DNA of 9,719 nucleotides from CAZFJG01 sp964410915 (lineage in GTDB: Bacteria > Synergistota > Synergistia > Synergistales > JAFGMB01). The DNA is taken from the NCBI GenBank assembly GCA_964410915.1, contig CAYPIU010000054.1, positions 1 to 9,719 of the forward strand, written 5' to 3'. The translations under genes were made by a program, and so were the position numbers. The notes beneath the pieces were generated by a model, which made no database searches, was not told the origin of the DNA, and saw nothing but the letters and a program-made list of their open reading frames with translations. Positions 1 to 7,361 of this stretch are shown piece by piece. Positions within the stretch are counted from its first letter, which is position 1. Each line of letters starts with the position of its first letter.

Positions 1-76
1 GTAGAATAAAGATATGATCCAGGTGGGGGTTTTTTGAGCCTGGAAATGGGATCTGTGCTGAAAGGGGGGTAAATCA

Positions 77-526
77 ATGATCTTCAGTGCATATTCAAGT
101 GAATTTGAATACGGGGAGAGTATCCCAAGGCATTACTCATGCGAGGGGCCGGACGTATCGCCGCCTCTGGGTTGGGAAAATGTTCCTGACGGGACTGAAA
201 GTTTTGCCCTGATAATGGAGGATCCTGATGCTCCGGGAGGAACATGGGTGCATTGGGTAGTTTATGATATTCCTGTCAAAAAAGAGGGGCTCCAGGAAGG
301 GGACGCTGCGGGAATATCTGGTGTCAACAGCTGGGGCAAAGAAGGCTACGGAGGCCCCTGTCCTCCTCCGGGGCATGGTCCTCACCGATATTTCTTTAAA
401 CTCTATGCTCTTGATACTGCGACAATATCTGAGGGCAGGGGAGCGGATGCTGCTCGTGTCAAGGCTGCTATGAGCGGTCATATAATTGCCATCGGGGAAT
501 ACATGGGTAAATACGAGAGAAAGTAG
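77..526 (+). CDS. YbhB/YbcL family PEBP-like (Raf kinase inhibitor-like) protein
   Basis: This 149-residue protein belongs to the bacterial branch of the phosphatidylethanolamine-binding protein fold. Two family signatures are visible: the EDPDAPGGTWVHW block at residues 48-60, followed by VVYDIP, and the GYGGPCPPPGHGPHRY block at 90-105, followed by FFKLYALD. Together these form the conserved anion/ligand pocket, with the Asp-Pro-Asp, His59 and His100/His103 region expected at its rim. The length is normal for the bacterial family. There is no signal peptide or membrane segment, so it should be cytosolic. The ATG follows a G-rich Shine-Dalgarno stretch at 64-69 with about seven bases of spacing. 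The 76 bases upstream show no open frame reaching the edge and no clear promoter. Cellular roles of bacterial members are poorly known; the fold assignment is firm but a biological role cannot be given. It is transcribed towards carB and ends 19 bases before a strong hairpin. Confidence 0.93.
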   Translation: MIFSAYSSEFEYGESIPRHYSCEGPDVSPPLGWENVPDGTESFALIMEDPDAPGGTWVHWVVYDIPVKKEGLQEGDAAGISGVNSWGKEGYGGPCPPPGHGPHRYFFKLYALDTATISEGRGADAARVKAAMSGHIIAIGEYMGKYERK

Positions 527-545
527 CTCTTTGCGTGTTGCTGAG

Positions 546-580
546 GGGGAGTTCCGGGATGTGAGTTCCCGGAACTCCCC
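546..580. terminator. Hairpin terminator between convergent genes
   Basis: A perfect 14-bp inverted repeat has arms at 546-559 (GGGGAGTTCCGGGA) and 567-580 and a 7-base loop. It sits between the stop codon of the PEBP-like gene (526) and that of carB (590). On the + strand it is followed by a moderately T-rich stretch (TTGAAATCTTTAATTT), so it fits a rho-independent terminator for the PEBP-like gene. On the minus strand the downstream bases are not T-rich, so it may only block or protect the 3' end of the carB message. Its symmetry and position between convergent genes suggest shared use. Confidence 0.8.
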
Positions 581-589
581 TTGAAATCT

Positions 590-3500
590 TTAATTTCGTC
601 CGGTCAGTATGGCTATGGAGAGAGCCAGAGCTGCCTCGAGTGAGTGGAGGCAGGGTATTCCCTCTTCAATGGCTGTCCTTCTGATGGCATAGCCGTCCCT
701 GACATTTCCGATCTTGAGGCCGGGCATGTTGACGATAAGGTCCCAGCGCCTGTTCTGTATCTCCGTTAGAAGTGTCTGTCCCTTTTCAACGGTCTCCACC
801 GGCAGGCCCCATTTTTCGAGAAGAGCTGCTGTTCCCGGTGTTGCCTCGACTTCCCAGCCGAGAGCATGAAAGGCTGCAGCAAGATTTGAGGCGTCAGATT
901 TCTTATCATCCCTTACCGAGAGAAGTATTCTTCCTTTTGGCGGAATTTCCCAGTCGGATCCTCGTATGGCATCCCAAAGGGCAACAGAAACGGTTTCGTG
1001 GACTCCAAGTGCCTCACCTGTGGACTGCATCTGTGGTCCGAGCCTGTGGTCGAGACCGGGCAGTTTTTCGGTGGAAAAAACGGGCATCTTGACGCCAAAG
1101 GGGCCATCATAGCTTAGGAGGCCCGTCTGTTTCGCTATTTCGGAGAGTCTTTCTCCAAGTGCTGTGCCTACGGCAAGATCTACCATGGGCACACCGGTGA
1201 GTTTGCTGACGATGGGTATGGTCCTGCTTGCCCTGGGGTTTGCCTCTATTGTATAGATAGTTCCTTCATTCATTACGAACTGGACGTTGAGCAGCCCCTT
1301 GAGTTTCAGTTCTGAAGAGATCTTTCTTACGATCTCGAGTATCCTCTGTCTGTGTTCTTCGAAGAGTGATATGTCGGGAAAGATGGTTATTGAATCACCG
1401 GAATGTACACCTGCGGGATCGAGATGTTCAAAGATCCCGGGGATCAGCACTGTCTCTCCGTCACATACTGCGTCAACTTCAAATTCCTTTCCCGGAAGGA
1501 ACCTGTCCACAAGTACTATCTGGTCTGGCTCAAGTTCAAAGGCCTTGCTGATTATTGTCCTGAACTCATCCATGTGGTTTATAACGTGCATTGCAACTCC
1601 GCCAATGACGAAGTTGGGGCGTACCATAAGGGGGAATCCAAGCTGTTCTGCCAGTTCAAAGGCTTCTTCACTTGATGAGACGTTCCTGCCGCTTGGATAG
1701 TCTATGCCGAGCCTGTCGAGGATGGATGCGAATCTTCCCCTGTCTTCTGTGGCATCAACGGCGTCACATGAGGTGCCGAGGACCTTTACGTCTGCGCTGT
1801 CCAGTTCCTGGCCTGCCTTAAGGGATGTCTGTCCTCCGAATCCCGGAAGTATGCCTGTGATCTTCTCCCTGTGAAGTATGTCCCTTACATCTTCTTCGCT
1901 AATGGGGTCGACATAGAGGGCGTCAGAGATGTCGTGGTCGGTGCTGACTGTCTCGGGGTTGTTATTTATCATGACGGCCCTGTAGTTGCGTCTTCTCAGT
2001 GCCTCTACGGCCTTTACGCAGCAGTAGTCAAATTCAACACCCTGGGCAATGCGTATTGCACCTGAACCTATGACTGCAACGCCCTTTCTTTCTTCAGGGG
2101 TGAACGGATCTCCGGGTGTTCCGTAGGAGCCGTAAAAATATCCGGAGCCTGCGGGTATCTCTCCCGCGCAGCCGTCAACTTCCCTGTAACCTGGATATAT
2201 ACTGCCGGCCTTTCTCACTGCGTATATTTCCGAGGGTTTTGTTCCGGCGACGAAGGCTATGTGAGAGTCGGAGAATCCGAGGTTCTTTGCCTCTCTGACC
2301 ATATCGGGGCCGGGTATCCCCTGATCCTGTATGATCGTTTTTTCCATTGTGATCAAATTGTTGAGCTGCGCGATGAAGTAGGGATGGATCCCGCTTCTCG
2401 CGGTAAGAGTCTCTATATCGATCCCTCTTCTGAGGAGTTCCATCATCGCGGGTATTCGCCTGTGGGTGGGGCGTTCTGTCTCTTCCCACAGGGAGTCAGT
2501 TTTCAGGTTCAGAACATGGGGATCATTGATCCTGTCAGGTCCGTCAAGTGATCGGAATGCTTTCATGAGAGCCTGTGGAAAAGATGTACCGATCGCGAGG
2601 ACCTCACCTGTGGCCTTCATCTTCGTGCCGAGACCCGGGTCTGCCTGGGGGAAGCTGTCAAAAGGCCAGCGGGGCATCTTGACGACAACGTAATCAAGAG
2701 CCGGTTCGGACATTGCGCTGCCTGTTCCTGTGACGGGATTGGGCAATTCGGCAAGCTTTCGCCCCAGTGCTATCCTGGCGGCCATTCTGGCTATTGGATA
2801 TCCGGTGGCCTTGCTGGCAAGTGCGCTGGAACGGCTGGCTCTTGGATTGACCTCTATTATGGCATACTCCTGTCTGTCCGGGCTTATTGCGAACTGGACA
2901 TTGCATGCTCCTTCTACTTCTATGGATCCCACTATTTCAAGGGCTGCCTTGCGGAGCCTCTGCCATTCCCTGTCAGTGAGTGTAAGTACGGGAGATACGA
3001 CGATGGAGTCTCCCGTGTGTATGCCCATGGGATCGACATTTTCCATGCTGCACACGCACAGAGAATTGCCATCCGAGTCCCTTACAACTTCTGCTTCCAC
3101 CTCGCCCCATCCCTCAAGGTACCTTTCTACAAGGACCCTGTTGGCGGGAGATATCCGGATGCCCTCGAGGACACGTTCTTTCAGCTGGGAGGGATCTCTT
3201 GCAACTCCTCCTCCCGAACCTCCGAGAGTGAAATCGGGTCTTATGATATAGGGGTACATGTCTTCGGTACAGAAATGTTCCGCTTCTTCGTATGTTGATA
3301 CGCATGTGCTGGGCACTACAGGCTGTCCGGTGTCTATCATAGCCTGTCTGAAGGCTTCCCTGCCTTCCGCTCTCTGGATCGCCTCTACGGAGGTCCCGAG
3401 GATCCTGGTGTTGTACTTTTCCCATATCCCGAGTTCCTGGCACTTTACACAAAGGTTGAGCGCGGTCTGACCTCCGAGGGTAGCGATAACACCCTCTGGC

Positions 3501-3733
3501 CTGTGAGTATCAAGTATGGATTCCACAACGTCGGGTGTGAGGGGTTTTAAATATACGTAATCGGCCATTGTCTGGTCGGTCTGTATGGTCGCAGGGTTGC
3601 TGTTCAGAAGAACTATCCTGTAGCCTTCCTCCTTGAGAGCACGGCAGGCCTGGCTTCCGGAGTAGTCGAATTCGGCTGCCTGGCCAATGCGGATCGGTCC
3701 GGATCCAAGTACAAGTATGAGGGGGGTGGTCAT
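590..3733 (-). CDS. carB: Carbamoyl-phosphate synthase, large subunit
   Basis: This subunit makes carbamoyl phosphate from bicarbonate, glutamine-derived ammonia and two ATP, for pyrimidine and arginine synthesis. At 1047 residues it has the full duplicated architecture. The N-terminal carboxyphosphate half (about 1-400) has GSGPIRIGQ at 10-18, RPDFTLGGSGGG at 165-176 and the ATP-grasp end EVNPRASRSSA at 294-304. An oligomerisation region follows (about 400-545). The carbamoyl-phosphate half has GSGAIRIAQG at 556-565, RPNFVIGG at 705-712 and EANPRASRT at 830-838. A C-terminal MGS-like regulatory domain runs from about 932 to the end. The C-terminus is somewhat shorter than in E. coli CarB (1073 residues). 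Departures from the usual sequence include Asp and Asn instead of Ser after RP in the two ATP-grasp halves, and MP where E. coli has TT in the effector domain. The ATG overlaps the carA stop by one base, with GGGAGG eight bases upstream inside carA, so translation is probably coupled. Confidence 0.98.
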   Translation of the reverse strand: MTTPLILVLGSGPIRIGQAAEFDYSGSQACRALKEEGYRIVLLNSNPATIQTDQTMADYVYLKPLTPDVVESILDTHRPEGVIATLGGQTALNLCVKCQELGIWEKYNTRILGTSVEAIQRAEGREAFRQAMIDTGQPVVPSTCVSTYEEAEHFCTEDMYPYIIRPDFTLGGSGGGVARDPSQLKERVLEGIRISPANRVLVERYLEGWGEVEAEVVRDSDGNSLCVCSMENVDPMGIHTGDSIVVSPVLTLTDREWQRLRKAALEIVGSIEVEGACNVQFAISPDRQEYAIIEVNPRASRSSALASKATGYPIARMAARIALGRKLAELPNPVTGTGSAMSEPALDYVVVKMPRWPFDSFPQADPGLGTKMKATGEVLAIGTSFPQALMKAFRSLDGPDRINDPHVLNLKTDSLWEETERPTHRRIPAMMELLRRGIDIETLTARSGIHPYFIAQLNNLITMEKTIIQDQGIPGPDMVREAKNLGFSDSHIAFVAGTKPSEIYAVRKAGSIYPGYREVDGCAGEIPAGSGYFYGSYGTPGDPFTPEERKGVAVIGSGAIRIAQGVEFDYCCVKAVEALRRRNYRAVMINNNPETVSTDHDISDALYVDPISEEDVRDILHREKITGILPGFGGQTSLKAGQELDSADVKVLGTSCDAVDATEDRGRFASILDRLGIDYPSGRNVSSSEEAFELAEQLGFPLMVRPNFVIGGVAMHVINHMDEFRTIISKAFELEPDQIVLVDRFLPGKEFEVDAVCDGETVLIPGIFEHLDPAGVHSGDSITIFPDISLFEEHRQRILEIVRKISSELKLKGLLNVQFVMNEGTIYTIEANPRASRTIPIVSKLTGVPMVDLAVGTALGERLSEIAKQTGLLSYDGPFGVKMPVFSTEKLPGLDHRLGPQMQSTGEALGVHETVSVALWDAIRGSDWEIPPKGRILLSVRDDKKSDASNLAAAFHALGWEVEATPGTAALLEKWGLPVETVEKGQTLLTEIQNRRWDLIVNMPGLKIGNVRDGYAIRRTAIEEGIPCLHSLEAALALSIAILTGRN

Positions 3734-4779
3734 CAGTCATTCCTCCCTGTCATTTCAAGAAAAATATCGAAAAGTTCCCTTGCGTCCCACGGTCCCGGGT
3801 TCGCCTCTGGATGGAACTGTACACCCCAGGCGCAAAAGTCTTTGTGTGAGATACCTTCAACTGTTCCATCGGAGAGGTGCCTGAAAGTTATTTGCAGTCC
3901 TGTATCTGGAAGTGAGTCTTCCACTATTGCAAAACCATGGTTCTGGCTGGTAACGTAAGCCCTGCCGGAACAGGTCTGGAGGACTGGCTGGTTCGCCCCT
4001 CTGTGGCCGTAGGGCAGTTTTGATGTTTTTGCTCCGCATGAGAGTGCAAGGATCTGGGTGCCGAGACATATACCGAAAAGGGGTATCTTTCCCAGCAGAT
4101 TTCTGACCTTTTCGACCTGATCTCCCAGTACCGATGGGTCACCTGGCCCATTGCTGAGAACGAGGCCGTCAAGTCCGCTTGAAAGAAGGGTACCTGCATC
4201 TGTGCTGGAGGGGAAAAGGATCACTTTGCAGTCTCTGTCTGAAAGTTCCCTGATTATATTTCTTTTCACTCCGAGATCAAGAATGCCTATGGTCCTTGAG
4301 CCCTTCCCTGACGTTACGATCTCATCTGTGGAAACCTCATCCACGAGGGTTTCCGGAAGATTCTGAATAGAAGGCGGTCCGACATCTTCTGCGAGCCTTC
4401 CCATCAGGGTGCCCTGTTCTCTAAACTTCAGTATAAGGTTCCTTGTGTCAAGATCGTGTATGAGAGGTATGTCATATTTTTTCAGCCATTCTTTAAGCTG
4501 GACTGTACTCTCATTGGGAGTGTTCTCAAGGTGCTGTACCAATACTGCAGTTGCCCAGGGCCTCAGTCCCTCAAGGTTCGAGGTGTCTACGCCGTAGATA
4601 CCTATGGGGGGAAAGGCAAAGATGATCATCTGCCCCTTGAAGGAGGGGTCACTTATTGCCTGAGGATAACCTGAATTTGCCGTGGTAAAAACAACTTCGC
4701 CCTCAACTTCAGGGACCCTGTCATCGGACTTGCCGAGCCAGGAAGTTCCATCTGAAAGGGTCAACCATACTTCGTTCAT
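3733..4779 (-). CDS. carA: Carbamoyl-phosphate synthase, small (glutaminase) subunit
   Basis: This subunit hydrolyses glutamine and passes ammonia to CarB. The 348-residue protein has the CarA-specific N-terminal domain (FTTANSGYPQAISDP at 31-45, DTRNLILKFREQG at 111-123) and a C-terminal class I glutamine amidotransferase domain. The oxyanion region LSNGPGDP is at 208-215, the nucleophile Cys238 lies in FGICLGTQ, and the partners His323 and Glu325 lie in FHPEANPGP, so the catalytic triad is complete. The residue after CLG is Thr, where CarA normally has His (GICLGHQ). I chose the ATG at 4779 because GGAGG lies seven bases upstream. An in-frame ATG at 4812 adds 11 residues but has no ribosome binding site and gives a non-homologous start. 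carA is the first gene of the carAB pair and has its own promoter in the 166-bp gap behind the DHODH-like gene. Confidence 0.97.
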   Translation of the reverse strand: MNEVWLTLSDGTSWLGKSDDRVPEVEGEVVFTTANSGYPQAISDPSFKGQMIIFAFPPIGIYGVDTSNLEGLRPWATAVLVQHLENTPNESTVQLKEWLKKYDIPLIHDLDTRNLILKFREQGTLMGRLAEDVGPPSIQNLPETLVDEVSTDEIVTSGKGSRTIGILDLGVKRNIIRELSDRDCKVILFPSSTDAGTLLSSGLDGLVLSNGPGDPSVLGDQVEKVRNLLGKIPLFGICLGTQILALSCGAKTSKLPYGHRGANQPVLQTCSGRAYVTSQNHGFAIVEDSLPDTGLQITFRHLSDGTVEGISHKDFCAWGVQFHPEANPGPWDARELFDIFLEMTGRND

Positions 4780-4860
4780 TAAACAACCTCCGAATGGTAA
4801 ATATATAAACATACGTTAATTAGCTGTATATACGATAAAACTTAGTTCATTTTTCCCGAC

Positions 4861-4888
4861 ATTATACATTGTCAATAATTTTAGTCAA
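4861..4888 (-). promoter_or_regulatory. Sigma70-type promoter for carAB
   Basis: Read on the minus strand, a TTGACT -35 box (4888-4883) is followed after 16 bases by a perfect TATAAT -10 box (4866-4861). Transcription should start near 4857-4853, in a GGGAAAAATG stretch, giving a leader of about 75 bases before the carA ATG at 4779. AT-rich sequence, including the 12-bp palindrome AAATTATAATTT at 4887-4898, lies directly upstream and could act as an UP element. A second box, TTGACA at 4875-4870, has no good -10 at the right distance. The assignment rests on consensus match and position only. Confidence 0.7.
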
Positions 4889-4913
4889 ATTATAATTTTA
4901 AAGTTCACAATGT
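4866..4913. promoter_or_regulatory. Possible operator: inverted repeat across the carA promoter
   Basis: ACATTGTCAA at 4866-4875 and TTCACAATGT at 4904-4913 form inverted arms matching at 9 of 10 positions, with seven consecutive matches. One arm touches the -10 box and lies in the spacer; the other lies about 15 bases upstream of the -35 box. The spacing of roughly four helical turns would place both arms on one face of the DNA. It does not match the ArgR box or any pyrimidine operator I recognise. In AT-rich DNA such a repeat could arise by chance, so confidence is low. Confidence 0.3.
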
Positions 4914-4945
4914 TTCAGCACGACCTGACATCTGTTTGTAAGTTA

Positions 4946-5959
4946 CTACAGTATAGGATAATCGTTGACTGATTCGTGGGAATTGAGCAGGACTCTTACG
5001 TACTGGGCCCTTTCATAGGCGTAGGGATCGGTGCTTTTGTTCTTGTCCATTATTCCCTTTATTCTGTTCAGATCTGCATATTTATGTTCATCCATCCATT
5101 TTTCCATTACAGACAGCATCTTTTCTATTGTATTTATACCGTTTTTGTACAGTGTACTCACGACCTGTACACATCCTGCTCCTGCCATCAGAAGTTTCAG
5201 TGCATCTTCTCCCGTATGTATCCCTGTGGATGAGCAGAGGTCTGAAGAAATATTTCCGTGTAGAAGAGCTGTGAACCTGAGGGGGAGACGGTTCTCATCT
5301 CTTGTGCTGAGATCAAATCTGAAGATCCGTTTTCTTGTTTCTATGTCAATATCAGGCTGGAAGAAACGGTTGAAAAGGACTATGCCGTCGGCTCCTGCGC
5401 TGGATATTCGAGAGATAAAATTGAGCGGGTTCGTATAGAAAGGGCTAAGTTTCACACTTACAGGTATGGATACGCTCTCTTTTACTTTTTTAAGAATATC
5501 TATCTGTTCATTCTCAATTTCCTCTGCAGTTCTTTTTGTCTTTACAGGAGTGGAATAAAAATTAAGCTCGAGACCGTCTGCACCGGCTTTCTCGAGCTTT
5601 GCCGCCCACTCTGTCCAGATCTTCGGGGTAATGGCGTTCAGACTTGCGATGACAGGAATGGCGACTGTCTCTTTTGTGCGCTGTACCCACATCAGATGTT
5701 CCTCTGGTCCGGAGAAGGGGGCGTTTGATTGAAGGTTCAATTCGGTTTGATGCATTCCTCCGAGATCAAGGAATGTGTCCTCGAGGATGTTCTGCTGGAT
5801 CATTATCTGTTCTTCAAAGAGGGAGGCCGTAACTATTGCGCCTGCACCTGCCTCTTCGATCTTCGATATAAGTCCCAGATCACCGGTAAGCCTGCTTGCT
5901 CCTGCTATTACGGGGTTCTTCAAACTGATACCCATGTAAGTTGTACCAAGATCAGCCAT
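4946..5959 (-). CDS. Dihydroorotate dehydrogenase-like protein, non-canonical active site
   Basis: This 337-residue TIM-barrel flavoprotein relative resembles the PRK07565-type 'dihydroorotate dehydrogenase-like' family. Family features are LKNPVIAGASRLT at 13-25, SLFEEQI at 46-52, GLELNFYST at 129-137, VKLSP at 169-173, FNRFFQPDID at 196-205 and the FMN-phosphate-type segment TGIHTGEDALKLLMAGA at 245-261. True class 1 DHODH has a catalytic Cys or Ser in an ELNxSCPN-type loop; here that loop reads ELNFYSTP. The usual Lys of the GAIVTKS segment is Ala45 (VTASLFEE). The second barrel Lys (Lys170) remains. I infer that FMN may bind but that ordinary dihydroorotate oxidation is doubtful; the true substrate is unknown. 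The ATG at 5959 has GGAGG seven bases upstream. It lies 88 bp after the M48 gene and 166 bp before carA. No convincing terminator follows it, so some read-through into carAB is possible. Confidence 0.88.
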   Translation of the reverse strand: MADLGTTYMGISLKNPVIAGASRLTGDLGLISKIEEAGAGAIVTASLFEEQIMIQQNILEDTFLDLGGMHQTELNLQSNAPFSGPEEHLMWVQRTKETVAIPVIASLNAITPKIWTEWAAKLEKAGADGLELNFYSTPVKTKRTAEEIENEQIDILKKVKESVSIPVSVKLSPFYTNPLNFISRISSAGADGIVLFNRFFQPDIDIETRKRIFRFDLSTRDENRLPLRFTALLHGNISSDLCSSTGIHTGEDALKLLMAGAGCVQVVSTLYKNGINTIEKMLSVMEKWMDEHKYADLNRIKGIMDKNKSTDPYAYERAQYVRVLLNSHESVNDYPIL

Positions 5960-6047
5960 GTTTATCCCTCCTGTTATTGATCTGTGTTACAAGGATAGTT
6001 CTTACTGGTCCGGATTCCGGAAATTCATCTGAACGAGTATTGTCAGG

Positions 6048-7307
6048 TCATTTATCTGAATGCTGTTCTGATCCTTCATGTTCTGAAATGTTAAGGATCC
6101 TCTCCGGAATCGAAGGGTGTGATGAAAACCAGGCCGCACTAAGCGGACTTGGCGGGATCCATACAAGGTCTTTTGTAGCCAGAGCAGAAAGAGCTCCCTG
6201 AAAGTCGCTGCCCTTTGTATGTTCCACTGCAAAATTATCTGCTTCGAATTCGAACTTCCTGGAGAGCCAGCTGTCCAGCGGTGAAACCACAAGAGTCATG
6301 AGGGAAGACAGGATGAAGAGTATGATAATGAGCCGGGCAAGTGTCATTCCTTCAACCCCGAATACAGTTGAAGTGAATGGTGAGTTCCACATGAACCATA
6401 CCAGCACAAAAAGTACTGCCTGTTCTATTATACCTGCTGTAACAAGCCTGGGTATGTGTTTTTTGCTCCAGTGCCCGAACTCGTGTGCGAGTACAGCGAG
6501 TACCTCGGAATCTTTCATACTGTCGAGGAGAGTATCAAAAAGTATCACTTTTTTTGATCTTCCCAATCCTGTTACCATTGCGTTGGCATGAGATGACCGT
6601 TTGCTCTGGTCTGCTTTATATACTCCCTTTACGGGAAGAGATGTCCTCTGGATAAGCTTTTCGACGTCTTCTCTGAGTTCTCCCTGATCAAGGGGTTCTA
6701 TTTTGTAAAAGAGAGGCATAATGAAGATCGGGAAGATCAGTGACATTGACAGAGAGAAGAGGATCAGGGTTATAAAGATAAGGGGTATTCCAAAAGGTGT
6801 GCCGGCAAGAAAATTGATAAACCCGAGTAGCGGGGGAGCCAGTACAATAGCTATACCAAGGGACAGGAACTGATCCTTCCAGAAGGTTAGCGAGGTCTTT
6901 CGGTTAAACCCGAATTTTTCTTCAATTACGAAGGAACTGTACCAGGAGAAGGGTATATTCCAGAGTGTATAAACTATTACGAAGAATACGGCAAAGAAAA
7001 ATCCCTGCCAGAACAGGGATGTCCAGGTCATTGCTGTTTTTCCCATGACAATGCCGAAAAGACCTGTGGCAAAGACCGCTACTGTGGCGGCAAAGCCGAA
7101 CAGGGAGGAAAAAAGGTGAAAATCCCTCCTGCTTTTGCGATAGGATAATTCCTTTTCCCATTCATAATTCTCAGGTGCAAATTCTTTTATCCTGGGGATC
7201 ACGGTTTCCTTTACATTACTCTCGTATTTATTTTCATGAAAATAGAAAAAAAGTTCGGAGACCATTCCTGTTACAAGCATGATGTAAAAAAGTGCTTCTA
7301 TTGACAT
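6048..7307 (-). CDS. Ste24-type M48 family membrane zinc metalloprotease
   Basis: This 419-residue integral membrane endopeptidase is related to the eukaryotic CAAX protease Ste24. The zinc-binding HEFGH motif is at 275-279 (His275 and His279 ligands, Glu276 catalytic), with the third ligand probably Glu353 in KFEFEADNFA (351-360). Other family marks are SSHANAMVTGLG at 238-249, ILFDTLLDS at 255-263, and WFSSHPSIPERI at 393-404 near the C-terminus. Hydrophobic segments at about 4-22, 64-90, 98-117, 146-168, 173-200, 288-306 and 322-341 match the usual seven-helix barrel with an internal chamber. Bacteria generally lack CAAX prenylation, so the natural substrate is unknown; membrane protein quality control is a plausible role by analogy. 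The start has GGAGG seven bases upstream. It lies 54 bp after the DUF3343 gene and probably shares its transcript. Confidence 0.95.
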   Translation of the reverse strand: MSIEALFYIMLVTGMVSELFFYFHENKYESNVKETVIPRIKEFAPENYEWEKELSYRKSRRDFHLFSSLFGFAATVAVFATGLFGIVMGKTAMTWTSLFWQGFFFAVFFVIVYTLWNIPFSWYSSFVIEEKFGFNRKTSLTFWKDQFLSLGIAIVLAPPLLGFINFLAGTPFGIPLIFITLILFSLSMSLIFPIFIMPLFYKIEPLDQGELREDVEKLIQRTSLPVKGVYKADQSKRSSHANAMVTGLGRSKKVILFDTLLDSMKDSEVLAVLAHEFGHWSKKHIPRLVTAGIIEQAVLFVLVWFMWNSPFTSTVFGVEGMTLARLIIILFILSSLMTLVVSPLDSWLSRKFEFEADNFAVEHTKGSDFQGALSALATKDLVWIPPSPLSAAWFSSHPSIPERILNISEHEGSEQHSDK

Positions 7308-7361
7308 ATATATACCTCCAGATATAAGCGGAAAAATTCAAAATTGCTGAATAAAACCATA

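Noticed and set aside
19..43. CCAGG/CCTGG inverted repeat with a T-run as a terminator of an upstream gene
   Set aside because: The stem is only 5 bp with a 15-base loop, and the T-run lies inside the loop rather than after the stem.
2730..3251. 173-codon open frame on the + strand inside carB
   Set aside because: It lies wholly antisense to conserved carB sequence, has no ribosome binding site, and its translation resembles no protein family.
4780..4812. Upstream in-frame ATG extending carA by 11 residues
   Set aside because: No Shine-Dalgarno sequence precedes it, the added residues lie in AT-rich leader and include the real ribosome binding site, and CarA proteins normally begin near the chosen ATG.
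4842..4850. Two-codon ATG-AAC-TAA upstream open frame in the carA leader
   Set aside because: It is too short to judge, has at most a weak ribosome binding site, and would lie within a few bases of the transcript start.
4870..4875. Perfect TTGACA as the carA -35 box
   Set aside because: No acceptable -10 lies 16-18 bases downstream; the TTGACT/TATAAT pair with 16-bp spacing is better.
6006..6026. TCCGGATTCCGGA repeat between the M48 and DHODH-like genes as a terminator
   Set aside because: The stem is only about 5 bp and there is no T-tract; it does not separate the genes convincingly.
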